Below are positions 1-5,205 of a stretch of DNA of 5,516 nucleotides, in pieces. The notes below the pieces were generated by a model. It worked only from the letters and a program-made list of their open reading frames with translations, did not search any database and was not told where the DNA came from. Both the position numbers and the translations under genes were made by a program. The stretch comes from Mailhella sp. (GTDB taxonomy: Bacteria; Desulfobacterota; Desulfovibrionia; Desulfovibrionales; Desulfovibrionaceae). How positions within the stretch are numbered: position 1 is the stretch's first letter; each line of letters opens with the position of its first letter. The stretch spans positions 1 to 5,516 of the forward strand of contig JAFWYI010000127.1 of NCBI GenBank assembly GCA_017522745.1, given 5' to 3'.

Positions 1-206
1 GCATCGAAAGCGAAGGCGCTTCCATGCAGGTGATGGGCGTACCCGCCTGCGCGCTGTTCTTCAAGCACACGGTGTTCGATCTGCTCCTGCCGCGCCTGCT
101 GGCCGGGCGGCGCATCACGCGGGCGGAGCTGGCGCGCCTTGGCGAAGGCGGCTACTGCCAGAGCTGCCGGGCATGCACCTTCCCCAAGTGCGGATTCGGC
201 AAATAG
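1..206 (+). CDS. Molybdopterin-binding (MoeA/MoaB-fold-like) protein, C-terminal end only
   Basis: The reading frame is open from base 3 and ends at TAG 204-206, so the 5' part lies outside the window. The visible ~67 residues include a GVPACALFFKHTVFDLLLPR segment followed by a short Cys-rich tail (C-x2-C-x2-C-x4-C, ending CGFGK). From memory, this ending is typical of molybdopterin-binding-domain proteins of Desulfovibrio-type bacteria: a MoCF-type pterin-binding fold with a C-terminal Cys cluster that could hold a metal or Fe-S centre. The role would be in molybdenum/tungsten cofactor maturation or sensing in the cytoplasm. The stop codon directly abuts the ATG of mobA with no gap, so the two genes are almost certainly co-transcribed and translationally coupled, which supports a cofactor function. 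The family call rests on a short tail and on context, so it is moderate. Confidence 0.6.
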   Translation, partial: IESEGASMQVMGVPACALFFKHTVFDLLLPRLLAGRRITRAELARLGEGGYCQSCRACTFPKCGFGK

Positions 207-926
207 ATGGACGCGCTCACAGGCCTCATCCTCGCCGGGGGGCGTTCCCGCCGCTTCGGCAGCGACAAGTCGCGCTTCGAACTGCCGGACGGCAGGGGCG
301 ACATGCTGCAGCGCGGTCTGGCTCTGCTCAGCGCCCTGCCCCGGGTGAGCCGCGTGGCGGTCTCCTGCCGCGAGGATCAGGCCGAAGCCATAGCGCGGCG
401 CCTGCCGCAAGGCGTGGAGCTCCTCATCGACCCGCAGCACGAAAGTTCCTCCCCGCTGTTCGGCGTGACGGCGGCCCTGCGGCGCTGGCCCGGACCAGTC
501 CTCCTGCTCTCCTGCGATCTGCCGCTCATGGAGGCGGGGACGCTTCGGCAGCTCTGCGATGCGCGGGACATGGCACGGCGCGGCATGGGGCTTCCCGCCG
601 CCTTGCTGCCTCCCCTGCGTACCTCCTTCGTCCATGCCGACGGCACGGTGGAAACGCTGGTGAGCATCTGTGAAGCGGAAAGCCTGCCTTTTCTGGAAGC
701 CGCACTCACGGCGGGACGGCTCGGCCTGTATGCCGCCATCCCCGCAGATCGCCAGCACCTCATCCCTGTGCGCGACAGCCTGCCCTTCTTCAATATGAAT
801 ACGCCACAAGACGCCCAGAGGGCGGCCTCACTTCTGCAAGACGCCCAGCGGGCGGCCTCACTTCTGCAAGACGCCCAGCGGGCGGCCTCACTTCTGCAAG
901 ACGCCCAGCGGGAGGAGCTTCTCTAA
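207..926 (+). CDS. mobA: Molybdenum cofactor guanylyltransferase MobA with a repeat-extended C-terminus
   Basis: MobA transfers GMP from GTP to Mo-molybdopterin, giving the (bis-)MGD cofactor used by DMSO-reductase-family enzymes in the cytoplasm before Tat export. The 239-aa product has the N-terminal nucleotide-binding signature LILAGGRSRRFGSDKSRF (residues 7-24; LAGG-x-S-x-R-x-G-x-DK), the metal-binding SCDLPL motif with D104, and the late FFNMNTPQD motif (194-202) usual near the end of MobA. The segment at 75-86 is DPQHESSSPLFG, where the family usually has a G-P-L-x-G loop. Residues 201-230 are three copies of QDAQRAASLL, then QDAQREELL. This is a tail beyond the normal end of the family, caused by a 30-bp tandem repeat. 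The ATG immediately follows the upstream stop codon and no clear Shine-Dalgarno is seen, so coupling is likely. An enzyme needing bis-MGD is encoded nearby on the other strand. Confidence 0.92.
   Translation: MDALTGLILAGGRSRRFGSDKSRFELPDGRGDMLQRGLALLSALPRVSRVAVSCREDQAEAIARRLPQGVELLIDPQHESSSPLFGVTAALRRWPGPVLLLSCDLPLMEAGTLRQLCDARDMARRGMGLPAALLPPLRTSFVHADGTVETLVSICEAESLPFLEAALTAGRLGLYAAIPADRQHLIPVRDSLPFFNMNTPQDAQRAASLLQDAQRAASLLQDAQRAASLLQDAQREELL
807..912 (+). repeat. 30-bp in-frame tandem repeat at the 3' end of mobA
   Basis: The 30-base unit beginning CAAGACGCCCAG is present as 807-836, 837-866 and 867-896, with a partial fourth copy from 897. The full copies differ at only one base (A at 819 against C at 849 and 879). 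The unit length is a multiple of three, so copy changes keep the frame and add or remove the decapeptide QDAQRAASLL. The near identity suggests recent expansion by replication slippage or unequal recombination. Confidence 0.95.
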
Positions 927-933
927 AGGAAGG

Positions 934-1095
934 CCCCTCGCCGCGCCCTCACCCTCGCCTCCCCTCTCCCTTCTCATCCTTTCTTCCTCCCACTCCCTCT
1001 CCCTTCGCACCTCATCCCCCTCCCACACGCCATCCCTCACCCTCGCCGCGCCCTCTCACTCTCCCCTCGCTCATCCTCCCCACTTCCCCCCCCCC
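934..1095 (+). promoter_or_regulatory. C/T-rich, G-poor tract after mobA; candidate Rho utilisation (rut) region
   Basis: Only about 22 of these ~162 bases are purines, and there is no ORF worth reporting. It ends in a run of ten C (1086-1095). The 15-mer CCTCGCCGCGCCCTC occurs twice (936-950 and 1041-1055), so part of the tract may have arisen by duplication. An RNA read from the plus strand would be C-rich, G-poor and largely unstructured, which is what Rho loads on. This would follow the mobA stop codon at once. Function is inferred; it could also be low-complexity drift between converging genes. Confidence 0.45.
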
Positions 1096-1108
1096 AGACA
1101 CCAAACGC

Positions 1109-1149
1109 AAAAAGGCGAGCCGCCGGATGATCCGGAAGCCCGCCTTTTT
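1109..1149. terminator. Bidirectional intrinsic terminator between mobA and the molybdoenzyme operon
   Basis: An outer stem pairs AAAAAGGCG (1109-1117) with CGCCTTTTT (1141-1149). An inner stem pairs CCGGA (1123-1127) with TCCGG (1131-1135) around a TGA loop. A T run follows the stem on both strands (TTTTTT at 1145-1150 on plus; TTTTT at 1113-1109 on minus). It can therefore stop mobA transcripts and the cytochrome b operon, whose last stop codon lies 26 bases away. Confidence 0.85.
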
Positions 1150-1174
1150 TCGGGATATGGTTGCGCCTCAGCGC

Positions 1175-1894
1175 TTATTTTGCCGCGTCGTCCTTCTTGT
1201 CGAGGCCGAGCTTCTTGTACCACAGGGGGTTATGCACCTTGGCGAAAGCCTTGGGCACGAAACCCGTGAACATGGAGCGCAGGGCCGGTCCTTCGCCGGG
1301 GGCCAGAGCCGCCATGTAGATGTGGATGGGCAGTACGATGGCCATGAGACCCGCGCAGAGGAAGTGACCAAGCACGCACCACTGCAGCAGTTCCTCGGTG
1401 CCGGGCTTGCCCGCCATGTACACCATGAGCGCGCCCGTGACGGCAAGGCCGATGCTGGAAAGCACGGCGGCCACGGCGGCCAGCTTCTGACCGGCGTTGT
1501 AGAAGCTCTGGGCAGGCAGTTCGGTAGCCATGCCCATCTTGCGCATCATGTTCTCGCCAATGGTCAGGCGCAGGCCCTTGCGCATGCACCACGTCATATC
1601 AGAGGCGGGGTGCAGGTCGGTTATCTCCTTGATGAAAGGCCAGGCCTCGCCCTTGAAGCGGAAGATGAGGTACACGGTGTAAAGCGCTATCCACACACAG
1701 CCCACCACGACGTGCGCGTTGAGCAGGTTGAAAGCGCCGCCGGCAAGACCGTTCCAGAAATCCACCCAGAACTGGCCGACAGGCTGCATGGTGGGATTGT
1801 CCAGAAGCGCGAAGCCGGAGAACAGCAGGAAGATCCAGCAGACGGCGTTGCTCCAGTGCATGAAGATGGCGGAGCGGGAATGGCGGCGGATCAT
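1175..1894 (-). CDS. FdnI-like cytochrome b subunit (quinone-linked membrane anchor)
   Basis: This is the integral-membrane di-heme cytochrome b that passes electrons between the Fe-S subunit and the quinone pool. The 239-aa protein has four hydrophobic segments (about 16-32, 56-78, 137-160 and 171-196). His residues lie in the usual places for b-heme ligation: H13 (FMHW), H61 (LNAHVVVG), H177 (VLGHF) and H191 (LPIHIYMA). The YNAGQK motif (132-137), the H-x-Y-M-A motif and a C-terminal H-N-P-L-W-Y end match E. coli FdnI (YNAGQK, HMYMA, HPRWY), so it belongs to the formate dehydrogenase gamma / Ni-hydrogenase cytochrome b family. Length is close to FdnI (~217 aa). The ATG overlaps the TGA of the Fe-S gene by four bases (ATGA, 1891-1894), and a strong AGGAGG (1906-1901) lies six bases upstream. 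It is the last gene of the operon, followed by a terminator. Confidence 0.9.
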   Translation of the reverse strand: MIRRHSRSAIFMHWSNAVCWIFLLFSGFALLDNPTMQPVGQFWVDFWNGLAGGAFNLLNAHVVVGCVWIALYTVYLIFRFKGEAWPFIKEITDLHPASDMTWCMRKGLRLTIGENMMRKMGMATELPAQSFYNAGQKLAAVAAVLSSIGLAVTGALMVYMAGKPGTEELLQWCVLGHFLCAGLMAIVLPIHIYMAALAPGEGPALRSMFTGFVPKAFAKVHNPLWYKKLGLDKKDDAAK

Positions 1895-2631
1895 GCCTGA
1901 CCTCCTTTGTGCTGATCGTCGTCGTGATGGCCGTGTTCACGGTCCGAAGGCAGGACGAGCTGCTTGAAGAACACGCCGATGACGCCGAGCAGGGCCGCGC
2001 CCGCGGTCCACTTCACGCCGGTGGAAGCGTATTCCACGAGCTTGAGCGGCGCGGGGGTGTCCACAGCCTTGGGCCAGTCGGTAGGCGTGGTGGAATCGAG
2101 ATAGGTGAGCGTGGGCTTGGTGTCGCAATCCTTAGCGGCAACATACACGCGCTTGCGCGAGGCAAGGAGCTTCGCCACATCGCTGTTCGGGTCGTCGGCA
2201 TCGCCGAACACGCGGCAATGCGTGGTACATACGGAAACGCAGGCCGGAGCCTGACCGGGCTGGGCATGTTCGCGGCAGTAATCGCACTTATCGGCCGTGC
2301 CGGTCACTTCGTTCTTGAAGCGCGCGCCGTAGGGGCAGGCGCTGATGCAGGAGCCGCAGCCGATGCAGCGGTCCTTATCCACTTCCACTGCGCCGTCGCG
2401 GCCTTTGAACGTGGCACCGGTGGGGCAGGCGTACACGCACACAGGGTTATCGCAGTGCATACAGGCACCGGGCTGAACGCTCACGCCGCTCTTCTGCGAT
2501 TCGTCGGGCAATTCCCTCACCCAGTTGCGGCTGTGCCCGGACGGCACCTTGTTCCTCTGCTGGCAGGCCACGATGCACGCCTTGCAGTTGATGCATCTGC
2601 CGGAATCTATCGCCATGACATAGCGGGACAC
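1891..2631 (-). CDS. Four-cluster [4Fe-4S] electron-transfer subunit with C-terminal membrane helix (FdnH/PhsB-like)
   Basis: This subunit carries electrons between the molybdoenzyme and the cytochrome b. From the GTG start the protein is 246 aa and holds four cysteine groups: C13/16/19/23, C57/60/65/69, C89/92/95/99 and C116/119/131/135, enough for four [4Fe-4S] clusters, plus C139. A single hydrophobic segment (about 205-223) precedes a His/Asp-rich tail (REHGHHDDDQHKGG). This is the FdnH layout, where the ferredoxin domain is periplasmic and one helix packs against the cytochrome b. No signal peptide is present, as expected if it is co-exported with the Tat-signal partner. Start choice: an upstream in-frame TTG (2643) exists, but the Shine-Dalgarno GGAGG (2641-2637) overlaps it and sits five bases before GTG 2631, giving the family-like MSRYVMAID. 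ATG 2616 is also possible. It lies 72 bases after the molybdoenzyme stop and overlaps the cytochrome gene by four. Confidence 0.9.
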   Translation of the reverse strand: MSRYVMAIDSGRCINCKACIVACQQRNKVPSGHSRNWVRELPDESQKSGVSVQPGACMHCDNPVCVYACPTGATFKGRDGAVEVDKDRCIGCGSCISACPYGARFKNEVTGTADKCDYCREHAQPGQAPACVSVCTTHCRVFGDADDPNSDVAKLLASRKRVYVAAKDCDTKPTLTYLDSTTPTDWPKAVDTPAPLKLVEYASTGVKWTAGAALLGVIGVFFKQLVLPSDREHGHHDDDQHKGGQA

Positions 2632-2703
2632 GAGAACCTCCAAAGAAAACTGTTACGCTGGTTTCGCCGCGCGGCCCCCGGGAGGGAGCGGCACGGCCGC
2701 TGC
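2632..2703 (-). other. Intercistronic spacer with GC-rich hairpin and Shine-Dalgarno
   Basis: The 72 bases between the molybdoenzyme stop and the Fe-S gene start contain a perfect 5-bp stem (GCGGC 2688-2692 with GCCGC 2696-2700, 3-base loop) directly after the stop codon, further self-complementary GC runs (2665-2680), and then an A/T-richer part leading to GGAGG (2641-2637). No T run follows the hairpin, so it is not an intrinsic terminator. It could stabilise or process the mRNA and set subunit ratios, which is inference. Confidence 0.5.
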
Positions 2704-4866
2704 TCAGATGCGGACGAGCCGGCATCCCACGCCGTTGTGCTGGCAGGAGATGCGGTCCCAGTAGTTCGGGACTATGCTGTTGACGGGCTCGCTGCGATTG
2801 GCTTCCAGCGGGGTGTCGGGGCAGAGATGCGAAGGCGTGAACACGGTGCCGGGGAGAACGGCGCTGGTCACTTCCACCGTGGCTTCCAGAGCGCCGGCAC
2901 TGGTTTCGAGGCGCACGCGGTCGCCATCCTTCACGCCCAGCGTTTTCGCGGTCTCGGGGTGTACGCTCACGGTACGGCCGCGCGAGAACTGCGCCAGCGA
3001 GGGAGCGTAGTTGGTGAGGGTGTGCTGCCAGTGCCATACCACCTTGCCCTGCGTGAACACGAGGGGGAAGTCCTTCTTGGCCTTGGCTTCGTAGGGGCTG
3101 CCCTTGGGGGGCGTCCACGTGATGCGGCCGAACACGCGGTCCTTGACGATCATGGTGCCGTCGGCGGTGTTCAGCTTGCCTTCGCGGAAGGTGCAGCCCA
3201 GAAGTTCGGGGCCGTTCTCTTCGAAGATGGGCCACACGAGACCGTCCGGAGAGGCGGCCACGCGCTTGCGGGAAAGGCCCTTCCAGGAAGGCACTATCTC
3301 GCAGAACTTATCGTACATGGCTTCGGGGCTTTCGAAGTAGGGGTACTTGTCGCCGAAGAGCTTACGGCCCACGTCGCCATAGAATTTCCATGCGGGCACG
3401 CAGGAACCGGGGGCTTCCACGATCTTGTCGCGCCACACGGCTTCCTTTTCGTTGCCGTAGCCGGAGCCGGAGCTTTCGGGGCCGAAGGTCATGGGCACGA
3501 AAAGGTGCGAGACTTCCGCTTCCGGCGTCATGAAGAAGCCGCAATGCACCACGAAGGGCACCTTCTGGATGGCCTTGCGCACGCCCTTGGCGTCGGGGTA
3601 ACGGCGATAGGAGGAGTTGAGGAAAAGCACGTCGAGGCGCTTCTTGTCCATGGCGAGGCGCAGACGGCGGAAATTCATCTTGGAGCCCTTCACATGACCT
3701 GCCATGGCTTCCACGAATTCGTGTTCGCCGCCGGGCTTGCCGCTGTGCATGGTGAGCACGCCGCGGCCTTCACCTATCATGTTGCCGGTGATGCCCTGAA
3801 GCAGGAGTATGCCGCGCACCGTGGGGATGCCGTTGGTGTAGCGGCACACGGAACCGCCGAACCACACGATGGTGCGGTCGCTGGCGGCGATGGCGCGGGC
3901 GAAGGCGTCCAGCTCGGCGGGAGCGATGCCGGTGATCTCCTGCACCTTTTCGGGGGTGTAGGCGGCGGCGTCTTCACGCAGGAGGTCGAGTTCGGGCACG
4001 AGTTCGCGGGCCTTGTCCTCATCGAGGAGGGCGTTCTCCAGCAGGAAGCGGATGACGCCGAGCACGAGAGCGCCATCGGTACCGGGCTTGGGGCGAAGCT
4101 GCATATCGGCCCACTGGCTGGTGCGGGTGCGGCGCGGGTCCACGTAGAGTATCTTGGCGCCCTTTTCCTTGGCGATGGGCAGCCAGCGGGAATAGGCGGG
4201 GTAGAGTTCGCAGAGGTTGGCGCCCCACAGGATGATGGTCCTGGCATTGGGCAGCTGATCCACCGTGGTGGTGGGATTGCTGGTGCCCGCCATGAGGTTG
4301 AGCATGTTGGCGGCGGTACTCACGCAGGTCTCGCCCGGAGGCATGGTGTGGATGCAGCCGGCCATGTTCAGGGTGATGAGCGCGGCCATCTCGCTTTCGC
4401 GGCAGTCCCAAAGGGGCATGAGCATGCCCATGCGGTCGCCAGCCTTGGCCTTGTGGGCGTCCATCACGGCGCGCATCTTCTGCGCGGTGAGGTCCACGGC
4501 TTCCTGATAGGAGATGCGCTTCCACGAGCCGTCGGGCTGTTTCAGCATGGGCTCGGTGAGACGGTGGGGGCTGTCCATGAGTTCCACGATGGAAAGACCC
4601 TTGGGGCACATGGAGCCGCCGGTCCAGCGGTTGCCTTTGTCACCGATGAGGCATTCGATCTTACCGCCGCGCACCTGCGCATGGTAGGTACAGCGCACCT
4701 GACAGAAGGGGCAGTAGCCCTTCACGTAGCTTACGGGGCCGAGGTCGGGCGCGGGTTTCTGCCCCATGGCTTCGGCCTGCTTCGCGGGGAGAGCGGCGGC
4801 TGCACCGCCAGCCACGAGAGCGGCACTGAGCTTGAGGAAATTTCTACGGGAATAACTATCGGGCAT
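2704..4866 (-). CDS. Tat-exported molybdopterin oxidoreductase catalytic subunit (PhsA/PsrA/FdnG superfamily, substrate unknown)
   Basis: This 720-aa protein is a DMSO-reductase-family enzyme with a bis-MGD cofactor and an N-terminal [4Fe-4S] cluster, acting in the periplasm. Residues 6-12 (SRRNFLK) are a Tat twin-arginine motif, followed by a hydrophobic Ala-rich stretch and a likely AEA cleavage site near residue 33. The cluster ligands are C52, C55, C59 and C87 (C-x2-C-x3-C-x27-C). The probable Mo-binding loop is PPGETCVSTAANM, with C181 as candidate ligand. Formate dehydrogenases have U/C followed by His here, and this protein does not. VDPRRTRTSQWADMQLRPKP (242-261) is a cofactor-binding segment, and 600-720 forms the C-terminal pterin-binding domain. 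Length fits PhsA/PsrA (~750 aa) better than FdnG (~1000 aa). Thiosulfate, polysulfide, tetrathionate or another oxyanion are possible substrates, and oxidation is also possible. The ATG has a modest CAGG Shine-Dalgarno six bases upstream. It is first of the operon. Confidence 0.9.
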   Translation of the reverse strand: MPDSYSRRNFLKLSAALVAGGAAAALPAKQAEAMGQKPAPDLGPVSYVKGYCPFCQVRCTYHAQVRGGKIECLIGDKGNRWTGGSMCPKGLSIVELMDSPHRLTEPMLKQPDGSWKRISYQEAVDLTAQKMRAVMDAHKAKAGDRMGMLMPLWDCRESEMAALITLNMAGCIHTMPPGETCVSTAANMLNLMAGTSNPTTTVDQLPNARTIILWGANLCELYPAYSRWLPIAKEKGAKILYVDPRRTRTSQWADMQLRPKPGTDGALVLGVIRFLLENALLDEDKARELVPELDLLREDAAAYTPEKVQEITGIAPAELDAFARAIAASDRTIVWFGGSVCRYTNGIPTVRGILLLQGITGNMIGEGRGVLTMHSGKPGGEHEFVEAMAGHVKGSKMNFRRLRLAMDKKRLDVLFLNSSYRRYPDAKGVRKAIQKVPFVVHCGFFMTPEAEVSHLFVPMTFGPESSGSGYGNEKEAVWRDKIVEAPGSCVPAWKFYGDVGRKLFGDKYPYFESPEAMYDKFCEIVPSWKGLSRKRVAASPDGLVWPIFEENGPELLGCTFREGKLNTADGTMIVKDRVFGRITWTPPKGSPYEAKAKKDFPLVFTQGKVVWHWQHTLTNYAPSLAQFSRGRTVSVHPETAKTLGVKDGDRVRLETSAGALEATVEVTSAVLPGTVFTPSHLCPDTPLEANRSEPVNSIVPNYWDRISCQHNGVGCRLVRI

Positions 4867-4939
4867 GACGGACCTGCCTGTTGAGCGTGTATGTTTCCGC
4901 TGAGGATACGCGTTTTCTTCTTGCAGCGGCAGTAAAGCT

Positions 4940-4970
4940 GAAAAAATTTACAAAGATTCACAAAAGTAAC
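4940..4970 (-). promoter_or_regulatory. AT-rich probable promoter/operator region of the molybdoenzyme operon
   Basis: This is the only AT-rich patch in the 4867-5205 gap, 75-100 bases before the operon start codon and just downstream (minus direction) of a terminator-like hairpin. On the minus strand it reads TTTGT-GAATC-TTTGT followed by AAATTTTTT. The two TTTGT half-sites are exactly 10 bases apart (4964-4960 and 4954-4950), the spacing of direct-repeat sites for a dimeric activator on one helix face. A TAAATT or TTTACT could be a -10 element, but no convincing -35 or sigma-54 element was found, so the exact promoter is unknown. Confidence 0.35.
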
Positions 4971-4993
4971 GCCCTGCCGCAAGGCGCAGGCGG

Positions 4994-5031
4994 AAAAAGC
5001 AGAAAAGCCGAACAGCGCTCGGCTCTTCTGC
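4994..5031 (-). terminator. Terminator-like hairpin upstream of the molybdoenzyme operon
   Basis: A long hairpin pairs GCAGAA-A-AGCCGA (4999-5011) with TCGGCT-C-TTCTGC (5019-5031), with one A/C mismatch and a 7-base loop. On the minus strand it is followed at once by TTTTT (4998-4994). Read in the minus direction this is a good intrinsic terminator, placed before the AT-rich promoter patch. It may insulate the operon from upstream transcription, act as an attenuator if transcription starts further upstream, or end a short RNA made from the 130-base segment before it. Confidence 0.65.
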
Positions 5032-5077
5032 CGGATCTTCCACGAGGGGGGGGAGAGGGGGCGCTGCCCTCCTCGCT

Positions 5078-5155
5078 GGCGGTGGAAAGTCCGGCGCCAG
5101 CACTGCGAGAATGGGGCGCAGGGAACTCGCCGCGAGGGCGGTGGAAAGTCCGGCG
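5078..5155. repeat. Pair of 19-bp direct repeats in the gap upstream of the operon
   Basis: The sequence GGCGGTGGAAAGTCCGGCG occurs identically at 5078-5096 and 5137-5155, with start points 59 bases apart. A degenerate inverted copy of its core (CCGGATCTTCCAC, two mismatches to the complement) lies at 5031-5043. No open frame with recognisable protein character covers them. They could be operator sites, part of a structured RNA, or a dispersed repeat; the sequence alone does not decide. Confidence 0.8.
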
Positions 5156-5162
5156 GAGAATG

Positions 5163-5196
5163 ATAAAAGGCACGGGGCCCGCAGAAGCCCCGTGCC
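5163..5196 (-). terminator. Intrinsic terminator of the gene at the right edge
   Basis: A perfect 10-bp stem pairs GGCACGGGGC (5169-5178) with GCCCCGTGCC (5187-5196). On the minus strand it is followed by TTTTATCA. It begins 10 bases after the TAG of the partial minus-strand gene, so it is that gene's terminator and separates it from the molybdoenzyme operon. Confidence 0.88.
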
Positions 5197-5205
5197 AAAC
5201 CGATG

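Noticed and set aside
173..673. Alternative-frame ORF over mobA
   Set aside because: It is Arg/Ala/Pro/His-rich with no motif, while the other frame has full MobA signatures.
1127..1900. A 257-codon plus-strand open frame over the cytochrome b gene
   Set aside because: It is antisense to a clear FdnI-like gene, starts inside the terminator hairpin, and its composition (His/Gly/Glu rich) is that of a shadow frame.
4257..4340. Selenocysteine (in-frame TGA) at the molybdenum site
   Set aside because: The frame is uninterrupted and the aligned position encodes Cys (C181). No TGA or SECIS-like need is seen.
1909..4884. A 991-codon open frame on the plus strand
   Set aside because: It lies antisense to the molybdoenzyme and Fe-S genes, is rich in His/Gly/Ala as expected of a mirror frame of GC-rich coding DNA, and shows no known motifs. 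The opposite strand has clear Tat, Fe-S and pterin motifs.
4870..4993. Sigma-54 or CRP/FNR site before the operon
   Set aside because: A TTGTGA half-site and a TTGC are present, but neither has the matching second half at correct spacing.
5078..5155. Possible CRISPR array
   Set aside because: There are only two copies of a 19-bp repeat, with no further units and no cas genes in view.
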